From Phoronis australis (Eukaryota > Phoronida > Phoronidae), in the NCBI GenBank assembly GCA_002633005.1, contig NMRA01000202.1, forward strand, positions 585,626 through 649,625: a stretch of 64,000 nt of DNA, written 5' to 3'. A program made the position numbers and the translations under genes. The notes below the pieces were generated by a model that was not told the DNA's origin, ran no database searches, and worked only from the letters and a program-made list of their open reading frames with translations. Shown here one piece after another: positions 36,801 to 48,800 of this stretch; the first letter of the stretch is position 1; every line of letters starts with the position of its first letter.

Positions 36801-39800
36801 GAAAAAAACTGTCGTGTGACCCAATTAGTGGCACATTGGTGTTAAGTCAAAAATATTATTTTACAGACTTTCTACTTTAAAGAAAATATATACTTCTGCT
36901 CATAGTTAAAATTTATAGCTTCGTAGACATTTGACGCTGACATTCTTGTCGATAAGGCCTATATTACCTTGAGCAAACATTCACAGTTACGTGTCTGTTT
37001 CAGAGCGAGACTCCTCGTAATAACTCAGCCCGAATGGATGATGACTCGGCCACAGACATCACACTGAACACGCAGCGGACAGAAGAGAGTGAAGATGACC
37101 AGGGTCTCGCTGCCAGTAATGCTGGCACTAAGACCACTCTGGAGGACCTGATGAACACCATCAAACTGTTGGAACAAGAGGACAAGTTCCCCACCCCAAG
37201 GAACGAGCTCAAGAAAAGTTTGGGTTGGTTTGGTTTCATTACTTTGATTACAGATGGCACTTCTGGGCCCGGTCTCTTTGTACTCGAAACGAACTTGAAA
37301 CTATTTTTGGCAATTTCTCTGCTCCTTTTGTGCGAACTTAAGATAATTGGTTATGAGACTGTGCTCGAATACATTATAGTTTATGCATAGGAGTTTCTAG
37401 TTCAAGTTTGCCCTTGAAGACCCTTATATTCGTGCTACAAACTCGAGTAAAAACTCGAAATTTCGAGTCCAAACTCAAACTTATTGCTTTAATATTGGGT
37501 TTACAAACTGTGAACTAAGGCCAATAAATTACTCGAGCATAGAATAATAGACACTTATCTTGAGTTCGCCCAAAAGTAGAGTAGAAAATTCCAAACCTAA
37601 TTTCGAGTTCCATTTCGAGTAAAAAGATTGGAGACCGGGCCCAGATGACGATCAGTAGTTGCGATTGTTTTTAGTGTTGTGCAGGGGTTTAAGCTTTGAA
37701 GTTAGCCAGGGTGACATTTTTGACCTGAGCAGAAAATTTTCACATTTCTATTAAACTTTTGGTGTTGACAAAATCTGAGGCCAAGACTTGTTGGTAGTAC
37801 ATGCTTGTTGGCGATACATTTACTCGAAAGCTAAGCATAATGGTGCTCACTTTTGATGCATCAAATTACCCTAGCTTGTTTATCTTAGTTCAATCCTACA
37901 GGTGTCACTTGTTGCAGGTGCCGATGATGACGGTGACCATGACGACTACCTGTCCTCCGACAAGCTGGAGAAGCTCAACAACCCGCTGAAGAGCATGACT
38001 CAGAGTGCCAACTTGACCGACGCCAAGCTGAAGAGTATCATGTCCTTTCTGGACGAAGTGGAGACGGCCGAGAGGATGAGTGAGATAGATCAGGTGAGCT
38101 GTACCGTGTGTATGCATCTTGGGGGTGTAGAACCTGTGGTGGTGGGGCATGTATGAGTTTTTGATTTTTCCATTGTCATGAACAGAAATCTGTTTGAGCA
38201 AACAAAGTTGATTTTCCTCAATTTTGTATATCGGTGAATTCCACTTTACTGGTTCAAAGCAATAATTAGATGAAAGCGCTCTGAGAAGCGAAACTTGGCG
38301 AAATTAACCAAAAAGATGACGATAAAGATGATGACGAAGATGACAAATATGACGACGATGGTGGCGAGGATGAACAAAAGAAGTAATAATAACATACACA
38401 TGAGGAACGTAGAAGTCCGAAATAAGTAAGAAAAAGGCTACAGTCTTGAGCGACACTTGGTGAAATTAACGGAAACGACAACGACGGAGATGATGACGAA
38501 GATGATGATCGTGGTGGCGATGATGAACAACATCACAACATTCATGTGACGAACTTAGATGTCATAAATCAATAAGAAATAGGCTACAGTTTAGTTCAAT
38601 AGAAGATAAACCAACATCAATGCAGCAAGAGCGCTCAACAAAGGAACAGCGTTATCAAAAAATCACAAATAACTCGAAAAGTAGACGTCCTAGCAAAAAA
38701 TGGAAAACATCTTCTGAAAGCCCGTTCAAAATTCTATCTAAACTGATGGTATCGTCTAATTCCGTAAATTTTTCGAAAAAAATGAAATTTTGCATTTTTT
38801 TTAAGAAATTCAAAGTCAAATAACTCGAAAACGGTAAGTCTGAGAAAAAAATTGTTACAGNAATTAACGGAAAAGACAACGACGGAGATGATGACGAAGA
38901 TGATGACGAATATGATGATGGTGGTGGCGATGATGAACAACATCACAACATTCATATGACGAACTTAGATGTCATAAATCAATAAGAAATAGGCTACAGT
39001 CTAGTTCAATAGAAGATAAACCAACATCAATGCAGCAAGAGCGCTCAACAAAGGAACAGCGTTATCAGAAAATCACAAATAACTCGAAAAGTAGACATCC
39101 TAGTGAAAAATGGAAAACATCTGAAAGCCCGTTCAAAATTCTATCTAAACTGATGGTATCGCCTAATTCCGTAAATTTTTTGAAAAAAATGAAATTTTGC
39201 GGTTTTTTTTAAGAAATTCAAAGTCAAATAACTCGAATATGGTAAGTCTGAGAAAAAAATTGTTACAGGCCATTTGAAAGAATATACTTCAAAGAATCCA
39301 CATGCAAAAAATCACGTCTTTTTCTCTTCCCGTTTAAAATCGCACTCCAGCACGACTGAAAATGGGTCAACATGTGCCAGATCCGCCATCTTGAAAGCAA
39401 CTTCCAGTTTTTTGGCTTTGTATAATAGCATGTCATAAGAAACTAATACCTGTAAAAATTCGAAGGAATTGGTCTTATAATGCGCCCTCTACAGGAGAAA
39501 ACGTTTTTAGGCCAAAATCGTGGTGCGCATGCGCGATCGCTGATATTTCCGCCATCTTTAACCGGAAGTAAACAATTTCCGGTATACTTGTAGAAAACTT
39601 CCGCTCCATTTACTGTGCCGATTCTTAGCCTTTTACGTAAAAAATTGTAGCCTCCAGAAGCATTTGAACCTTTAAATGAAAATAAAATGGCCGCCACAGC
39701 CGCCATCTTGGATCCGAATTTGACGAAAAACAATAGGCTTCTAGTACTTCCGGAAGTACGTGTTACGTGTAAATTTCGTGATGATCGGACGAAAATTGCG

Positions 39801-42800
39801 ACCTGTATCGTGCGAACAAACAAAAAAAAAACTTAGTGGAAGAGCAACATACTTGGCGAAATAAATAACATAAAAAGGTTATGGGAAATACCTTGCTCTT
39901 TCTGCTATTTTTGTGCCACATCATTATTTTACCGTTAATTTGCTGCATGACTTTATTGTTTCTCAAAACTAGAAAATGAACAGCACCACCTTCAGAAAGA
40001 ATGAACAACTTTAGCATGTCTAACAAACTGTCAATCGACTTGAGGCCAGAATTGATCTCGAGTGACTAATTTGATTTGTTATATTCATGATTTTAGAAAT
40101 TGAAAACCAAAAATATTAGAGTACTATGATATCTACTATTGAAGTAGTGTCTACTTACTGATATAAATTAGTTAATAATTTCTTGGACAGAACGCAGGTT
40201 TAAAGCCACTTTAAGCGGAGCGATGGTTTTTATTACCCTGTGGCTGAAGTAAGCCAAATAAACATTCTCAGCTTGTAACTCTAATAGATTTCAGTCATCA
40301 TTTGTGAAGTACAAATTTTTTAAAATCTACTTGGACTGATAAGTTGGCTCTTGCATACTGTAGTCTTCATGTATAAAACTGATTGGTTTGTATGCTTTGT
40401 GTTTGTAGAAATAGTTGCCTTGTTGGTTTATTGCCATTAGTTACATTACAATGCTTTCATAATTCTTCAGGATCTGAATCGGGTCAACGACATACTGGTG
40501 AAGCCAGCACCACTGGTGCCATCTGCTGAGCAGCTGGCTCAACTGGAGCAGGTCTCAGCGCAGACGGCGGAGGTAACCAACACAGTGCTTGCGCAGCGCC
40601 TTGAGCTGGAGGAACGAAGTAGGACGGTGCAGATACTGCAGAAAGCTCTGGTAATCATCTACAGTGTTTCATTTTACTAACACTTAGGGAGCTGCACTGT
40701 TGGGTTCAGTGTCATTGTATGCCTCCTGAATTGAGTAGAGAGGAAGGGGTTACATGTTTATCTCTTGAAAATGAAAAATTGAAATGTGCCAGTTTTAGCT
40801 GGGCATCTAATGCTTTGTACTCAGTGGAAAAGAAATAACCATGTCATAATTTAGGTTCTGTAGACACTAAAGCAACAATCCAAGTGCAGTCAAACCGCGT
40901 TACAGTGAACCCTTGCACGACTTGTCCAAAACAGTAAAAGTTTGCTGTAAATCAAATCCGTGTTAGAGTCGAGTTGGCTTGGGACTAGTTGTTGTGAAAT
41001 GGCACGGCATGAATGAGTGAATGTTATGACAGGCACATTGGAATTCAAGTGTACATAACTGTGTACACCTGTTTTCCTTAATTACTATTGAGGTTCAGGT
41101 TTTCATCTCCAAACTCAAACACGGAACTTACCAATCGCCCTGCATAAATTGAGTACAAATCTGTAAGTTAACTTGAAGAGTCCTATGCCATTGGTCAATT
41201 TTTCAGTGAAGTTTATAGTCCACACTGAGCACTTAGACTTCTTGCCCTTTTCTGTGATCAGCTTTGTGATTACATGGAGAGGTACCTTGTTCTTGTTTTC
41301 TCATTTGATTCAATAATATCTTGGAATTTCACGTCCTAGGTATGGTTCATTTTGTTCTGGCTCAATATACAAACTTGACTCTTGAGATTACTTCTGATGC
41401 CTGTTCTGTCAGTCACTAAGTTTTATTGATGGTTGTCCATTTTTGTTTTCAGAACCAGCAGAGGGAGCTAACAGTCAGGCATGCCAAGGAAACAGAACGG
41501 GAAATGAAGAAGAGGCTTGACGTACAGAAGCAAGAGTATGAAGAAACCATAAAGAGGCACTTGTCCTTTATTGATCAGGTATGTCTTTTTTTCCTAAAAC
41601 ATACTACTGGCTAAAAGTTAGTATCTAGTTATGTCTAGTGAGCATTGTCCTTTATTGATCAGGTATGCCTTTTTTCCTAAAACATACTACTGGCTAAAAG
41701 TTAGTACCTAGTTATGTCTAGTGAGCATGTTTGTACTTGAGTGTAGACTATAGTGGCTGAGGCCTTAGACTCATTCATATCCAACTGAATCACAAATGTT
41801 TAAATTCCAGCTGATCGATGACAAGAAAGTGCTGAGCGAGAAATGTGAGAATATGGTAAAAGAGCTGAAGACTCTGGACAAAAAGTATGGTGATAAGTTG
41901 AAACAGTTAGACGAAAAGTAAGTACACAGCCCAGGGGTCCCCCCCGTTGTAGAGTATAAAACAGCCCATGGATTTTCCCATTCTAGAATACAGACAAAGT
42001 CCGAGGGATCTCCCCCTTCTAGAGATCAGCCCAGGAGGATTCTGTCATTCTGGATTACAGACACAGTCCGCGAAGATCCCCCTGTTGTAAAGTACAGACA
42101 CAATCGGGGGGATCCTCTCATTCTGGACTACAGGCACAGCTTGGGGGATCCTTTCATTCTAAAGTACTGAAACAGCCCTGAAGGATTCTTCCCTTGTAAA
42201 ATAGACACAACTCTAGGAATTCTCTTGTTCTTGAGTTTAAACGCAGCCTGGGGATGTTTCTGTTCTAGAGTATGACACAGCCTGGGGGAATCTCCCATTC
42301 TAGAGTACAGACGCACAGCCCAGGGGATCCATTTTAAAGTGCAAAGAGTATTCAGTTTCTGGGGGTCTACCTCCAACATTGCGTAGTTTCATTTCTTTTG
42401 ACCTCTTTTATTTACTCACTGAAATGAAGCAAATAAAAAACCCAAATCCAACGCTGTAAAGTGTACATTGGTTTTGGGGGTTCTCGGTAAGTCTTGTGTG
42501 AGTAGTTGAAATTCTTTATTTGTGTAGTATTTTACATGACTTTTGTGAATTAATTTGCTTCTCAATAGATGGTGTTTACTAGAATCTAAATTGAATGTAT
42601 TCTTGCACAGGTGATCCGTCTAATCAGCAGAAGTGGTTTGTTATCACGTTATGTTAGTGGCTGAAACATGTTTTGTGTGTTGTTTTTATGTGACAGTGTT
42701 GAATCATTGTAGCCACTCTGTGGAGCTGACGAAAATAAAAGAAACTCATGCAGCTGCTGAGAAACTTAGAAGGGAGCGCTGGATTGATGAGAAGACTAAG

Positions 42801-45800
42801 AAAATTAAGGTGATATTTGCAACGTTGTGGGGACTAGTTACTTGTCCTTTGTGTTGACTTTGGCTTTGTTCTTTTCAATGTGGTCACAAACCTAACTGAT
42901 ATAAACTTGTTCCGAAGTGATGCACTTTCAACAAATAATCAAATTGTTTGAAAATGATGAAAATTGAGTGTGGAATTATCAAAATAATTTTTTAACTTCT
43001 CATGCTGCACTAGCAAAATGACCACCACAGTTGAAGAGCAGTGATCTTAAATTTTCATGAATTGTACGTAAAAACACAAATTCATGTGGAGCAGTTTGCT
43101 GTAATTTGCTAAATCTTCCTAGTATTTTAGTGAGGTCTCCTGTTTGATGGCACTCTCTGTGTGCTCTACTCTTGTGAAATAAAGGAATGGGTGCCTTTAA
43201 TAAGTAGTATCAAACTGGAGGGCATTTCCTAATGCTGGTATCCTAAAGATTTTTCTGAAAGACAAATCTGCTTTCTAAGGAAAAGTATGAAGTTTTGACA
43301 TTTAGTTTTGAAAAGTCCACCCTGTACTCTGGGCCTGTTTTGAACAGACAACCCTGTACATTGTGCTTGTTTTGCAGGAGATGACTGTGAAAGGTCTGGA
43401 GCCAGAAATCCAGCGTCTCATTGCCAAACATAAGGCCGAGATGAAGAAAGTCAAATCCATCCACGAGGCGGAGCTGTTGCGAGCGGATGAGCGTGCAGGC
43501 CAGCGATATATTGAGATGACGGAGCAGTTACGTGATCAATTGGCCAAGGAGAAGGATCTAGCATGCCAGCGGGAGAGGGAGTTAGCAGCCTCAAGGTAGG
43601 GGCACATAGTGCAGGCAAAATGAGGCATGTTCAAGGTAGGGGTGGATTGGGGGAAATAGTACGCGGAAAATGAAGGCAGTGGATGATGGAATTGGAGCCT
43701 GGATTGAAGAAGATTGATCCAGAGAGTTCAGGGGAATGAAGGCTAGTGGGAGGGTAGGGGCTTGTTGGGTCAAACTAGGTGAGAGAGTTGAGATTAGCGG
43801 GAAAGAGGACTTGTGTCAGGGCTTGGAATTTTCCTCTTTTAAGAGGGTTTCTTCTTTTTTGGTCTCGATTTCCTCGTATTTGATTTCCAGTTTGCTCTTC
43901 TTCTTTTTTGGCTCTTTTTCTCATCATTTTGGTTTATTCATGCTAAAACATTTATTTCAGTTTAATTTTACCGCACCAAAATATTTCTTTAACACAAGTC
44001 TGTGGAACGATACATCATCTGGAAAATTTTCCTCTTTTTTGTCATTGGTCATTCCAAACCCTGTTGTATTGTCAAGAAAATGACACACTGACGGAAAAGA
44101 GTTCAGCAGAGTTGCAGTCTATGTGTTATGGCTGTATACAGATGATAGTTCAAGGGAACCATGGTTGGCTGTGACAGGAGCTAGCAGTCTCTATGTAGAG
44201 ACTGGCATTGCAAATGGGTCTGGGTATTAATGCTTGTGATATAGGGAGGCAGCAGCATCCAGATAGAGGCAAATATTTCTGGGCCAGTAAGACTGTCTAC
44301 AGTAAGGCATCGTGATAGTAAATAGCTGTAAATATTTATTCAGGATAAAAACATGGTTTTCAGTATCATAATTCTGTTCTGCCATAGGCTACTGATAAGA
44401 CAGAAACCTGACTAGCAACAAAATTAAAGAGCAAAATAAATTAATTAAAAAAAATTAGAAACAAACTGGCAATAGCTGTGTGAAAGACTACTAAACATCA
44501 AGATACCTCGACTTAAAGATAACTATCGATTCACTGAGTGACAAAAATCAGAATCAAGAAAAATGAATGTTTGCCAAAGTTAGTGATCATTGTGTGTTCA
44601 GATATGAGAAGCAAATGCACCAAGAAGAGGAATCTTACCAGGCGCAGCGCCGGCGACTGCACCAGGAGGTGCAAGAGGAGAAAGAGCGACTGTCCCAGCA
44701 GGCAATGAGGCAACGGGCGGAGATAGACAAACTGCAGCGACAGCTGGAGGATTCTCACTCGCACTCGGTGGAGGCAATGAAGGAAGAGTATGAGAAAGCA
44801 CGGGAAGAGCAGGAGAGGAGACATGACGTGAGTGGGGGGAACAAAGTTGTGAAAAGGAGGGAAAGAGACGTGGGGTGCGTGGGAGATGAGGGTAGGAAAG
44901 TGGTTTGTGGGAGGTAAGAGCAGGAAAAAATTTGTGTGGCTGTGGGGGACACGGGAGATCATGTGGTGAGTGTGAGGAAAAATTTGTGGAAGAGAGGGGA
45001 AGAGACATTGGGTGTGTGGTGACAGGTGACTCTTGGTAAGGAGAGGGGAGGAAAGAGGAGATGAAGTGATGAAGGGTCATTGATGTGGACATATTATTCC
45101 TGTGGTTTCTACATATACATGACTGCATTCTGTTTGAAACTTTTCTGATTATGGGAAAGGTCACAAAACTTTTTATTTACCCAAAAACAAGTGAATATTT
45201 CTAGGTTTAGAATGAACATTATGTTGAATATTACCCATGTTGACGATCAGAATTAGTACACTGGCCGCGTTCCTGATTCCGCTATGACCTGATCCAACCT
45301 TTGACCTATTTCAGGGTGAGCTAAAATCACTAAAGGAGCAACTGGATATTGAGAAGACAGCATGGGAAGAGAACTATATGAAGAAACAGGAGACGTGGAT
45401 GTTGCAGAAGGAGCGGGAGTTGAAGGAGCAAGTGAGGAGAGACCGCGACAAGGAGATAGAGATGGTGATCATGAGGTTGGAGACGGACAGTGTGTCGGCT
45501 AAGGAGGAGTGTGAGAGGGCAGCGGAGAACAGGATCAAGTAGGTCAAGGGGCAGGTGGTGAAAGTCAAGGGGCAGGTGGTGTAGGTCAAGGAGCAGGTGG
45601 TGTAGGTCAAGGGGCAGGCGGTGTAGGTCAAGGGGCAGGTGGTGTAGGTCAAGGGGCAGGTGGTGTAGGTCATGGGGCAGGTGGTGGCATGATGTGCAGT
45701 GAATAAATGTGGATCAGATTTTGAGTACAGTACGTCAAGGGGTGGGGTGTGAGAGGGTAACGGACAACAGGATCAAGTAGATCAAGGTGCTGGTGGTGTA

Positions 45801-48800
45801 GGTCAAGGGGTTGCATGGTATGGTGAACTAAAGCTGGATCAGATGTTGAGTACAGTATGTCGAGGGGTGGGGTGTGAGAGGGCAGTAGAGAACAGGATCG
45901 AGGTGAACGGATCGGTAAGGTACGGTTGAGGGATGGGCCATGTAGAGTGAAGTAACGAGGTAGTGGAGTTATGTCAAGTAAGGTAGCTAATATTCATGTA
46001 CCCCTTGATTATCTCTACCATAATTACACACTTAAGTGTTGGATAATGTAGGTGGAAGTAAGTCAAATTTGAATGAAGTTAAAGGTGAGAGGAAGGGGAT
46101 GTTGGTGCACCTTCTGTTGAATAACGATGTACCTTCTGTTGGACCTGGGTATGTGTTCTTTTGGACCAGGATGTACCTTTTTTTGGACCAGGATGTACCT
46201 TCTGTTGAACCAGAATGTACCTTCTGATGGACCATAGTTTATCATCCATTTGATCAGAGTGCACCTTGTAACTGAAGTTAGGGAAAATTTTGGTGCATTA
46301 GTAATCGTACAACAAACAATGTTATAGAAGGGACTGTTATAAACTAAGGACATTGTAGCATGTAGTTTTAGTTTTGAAATAAACTGTTACTGTTTCAGAC
46401 GTATCCGTGACAAGTACGAGTCAGAAATGACTGAGCTAGAGAGGTCAGAGCGACAAGCTATGGAAAAGTATAATGAAATGAAGGTGTGTGCATGTCGTGC
46501 GTTAGTGTTGTCAATACTGGATCCGATATTGTGATTGAAAATGTGTTCACTTTGTAACGGAGTAGATCAAAATGAAGTACATTACCTTCAACATTTTGTT
46601 ATTCTCTGTGATGAAAGTGTTATTTTGCACTGACTTAAGGTGGCTTTAAAAACACAGAACTTTGATTTGTGACTCAATGGAGCATAGTTCACTTAATAAA
46701 CAACAACATTTTGTGGCACACAATGTTGATCTCGATCGAAGGCAAAAGCAATACATGAACTGAAACCCTGTACTTTTTTAAGGAATTGTTTTCTGCTGCT
46801 TAGTAATGGCTTGGCAGTCACTTAATTCTCAGGTTCAGTGTCTTGCAAGTGGTCATTACATAGTTGATCCATTTTGAATCGTGTAGTAACTTATTTACTG
46901 TCATTTCAGGCTAAGTTGCTGGAAATTGAAGGAGAAAATGAGCGATTCAAAGTACAGTTGAAACAGAAAGATCAGGAGGTTGTGGATATTAAGAAGGTAG
47001 GTATTTTATATCATGTCCCGTCGGTGATTATGAACTAACTTAAAGGGCATACCCTTGTTTAGGATTGTTTTGACGTTTGTTTGCTGAATGCTGGCTAAAA
47101 TGAAATGTGATCTTACGGTAAGACAGTCTCTGTCTTTTGATTGTTTTTGTTCTTGGGAAGTTGGGATTGACTTGGAGATATACATTAAATCTTTCACCAG
47201 GGATATGAAGCTGTGACTTCTAAATAATGTGCCAGTTCACTTTGGGTCTATTTTTTATTGATTGGAATGATATTCTGTCCTTGCGATATCTCAACAGTTT
47301 TTGGACGAGAAAGAAAAAGTGAGCACGAGTTATCTTGTGGTGGATTTTGTGACCTATTTTGTTTGTAAGAGTGATTTGAGCATTGTTTGCGTTTATTTGA
47401 GGTTATGTATGATCAGCAAGTCCGTACACTTAGACAATTATCTACGAAATTATAGAATTTAATTCGGCAAAATTATATATTTTCTGAAAGAAGAAATTCC
47501 ATAGAAATTGTGTTTTGACTTTGTACCAATTTTCCACCAATTCGGTCACGTGACCTTGCTTTTTTGGGAAAAAGCAAGGTACTTTGTTAGCAAAACGACC
47601 GGTTCAATAACATTGACCAAATTTTGTACGATAGAAATGTAATAAGACTCAAAAATGCTGTTAAATTAATTTCATGCCACTTTAATTTTTTTTCATATAC
47701 AAGTCCTGATAGTGGATCATGCAAAGTGGAACATTTTTGAAACAATCTCTAACAGCGTTTTGCTGAACAGTGTATAAAGCATAGTATCTGAAAGTTTCAT
47801 GTGAATCTGATAATCCATTTCTGAGTTACTGTGTTTCAAAGTTGGCCAAAATTGGATAATATTGTAGGGTCCTACATAACCTTAAAGCTTTTTACATTTT
47901 CAGTTCAGCATTTTAGTGTCAGTTTATGTTGGTTCCTGTGTTTTAAGCAATCTTGGATTTGCAGTGATTCATGACGTAATGTGTCTGATCGTTCTGGTTT
48001 AATGCATGCCAGTTTAGCGAATTTGATTTTAGCTCGAATCTAGTAAGTGACGGTTAGAAGTACTTTTACTACTGCAGTGAGACAGACTCAGAAGGTGAAT
48101 TTCATTACAGTTTCTTTGCTTTCACACACCATAAATTCTGTTAGTGTGATATTGTGTAAAAATATTAGAACTCCATTTGTTCCATTGTGTTCATGAACAG
48201 TTACACTTGACATATCATTTGACAAGAGCTCTATTTTGTCCACTGTTCTTGAATTAGCTGTCTGAAAAGTTGCACCAGGAACGTGATCACGTGGCTGAGA
48301 TCATACGGCAGGAGTTTGCCGACAAGATTGTGGCCACGGACGAGGACAACAAGAGACTGAAGAATGAGATGGCAGAGATGAAGTCGCGTAATCGACTGGA
48401 AGTGGAAAGAGCACGGGCGGAGGTGGAAGTGATACAGAAAGCAAAGGAGGATGAGATGGAAGAGGTGCACAAGAGGTGAGTTGGGGTGCAGAAGTTAGAG
48501 TAGGGAAATAGAATATAGTTGTGATCAGGAAGGTAGAGGAGCATGACAATCCTGGAAGAGTTGCATTAGACGTTGGTGTGGTACACGAGTCAGAACAGGG
48601 AAAGTGAAGGTAAATATGATTAGGAAGTCAGGATGAGATGGTGTAGAGGTGGGTGGGACCAGAGTGGGGAGAAAGAAAGTCGATGTGATAAGAAGGCAGA
48701 GGAGGATGTGACTCCTGGAAGAGTTGCGTTAGACGTTGATGGGGTGCTGGAGTCAGAGTTGGGAATGTAAATGAGATGAGAATGTTGGAGAAGGATGAGG

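Noticed and set aside
39443-39823. 126-codon minus-strand frame with KMAAVAAILF
   Set aside because: Produced by the YY1/ETS/NRF1 motif cluster read on the opposite strand; no protein resemblance.
44598-45164. 188-codon minus-strand frame
   Set aside because: Antisense to CEP131 exon 14 and the G-rich repeats after it; the Pro/Ser/His-rich sequence follows from the repeat.
45374-45673. Minus-strand frame of repeated TTCPLTY units
   Set aside because: Direct translation of the 21-bp minisatellite; no start context or conservation.
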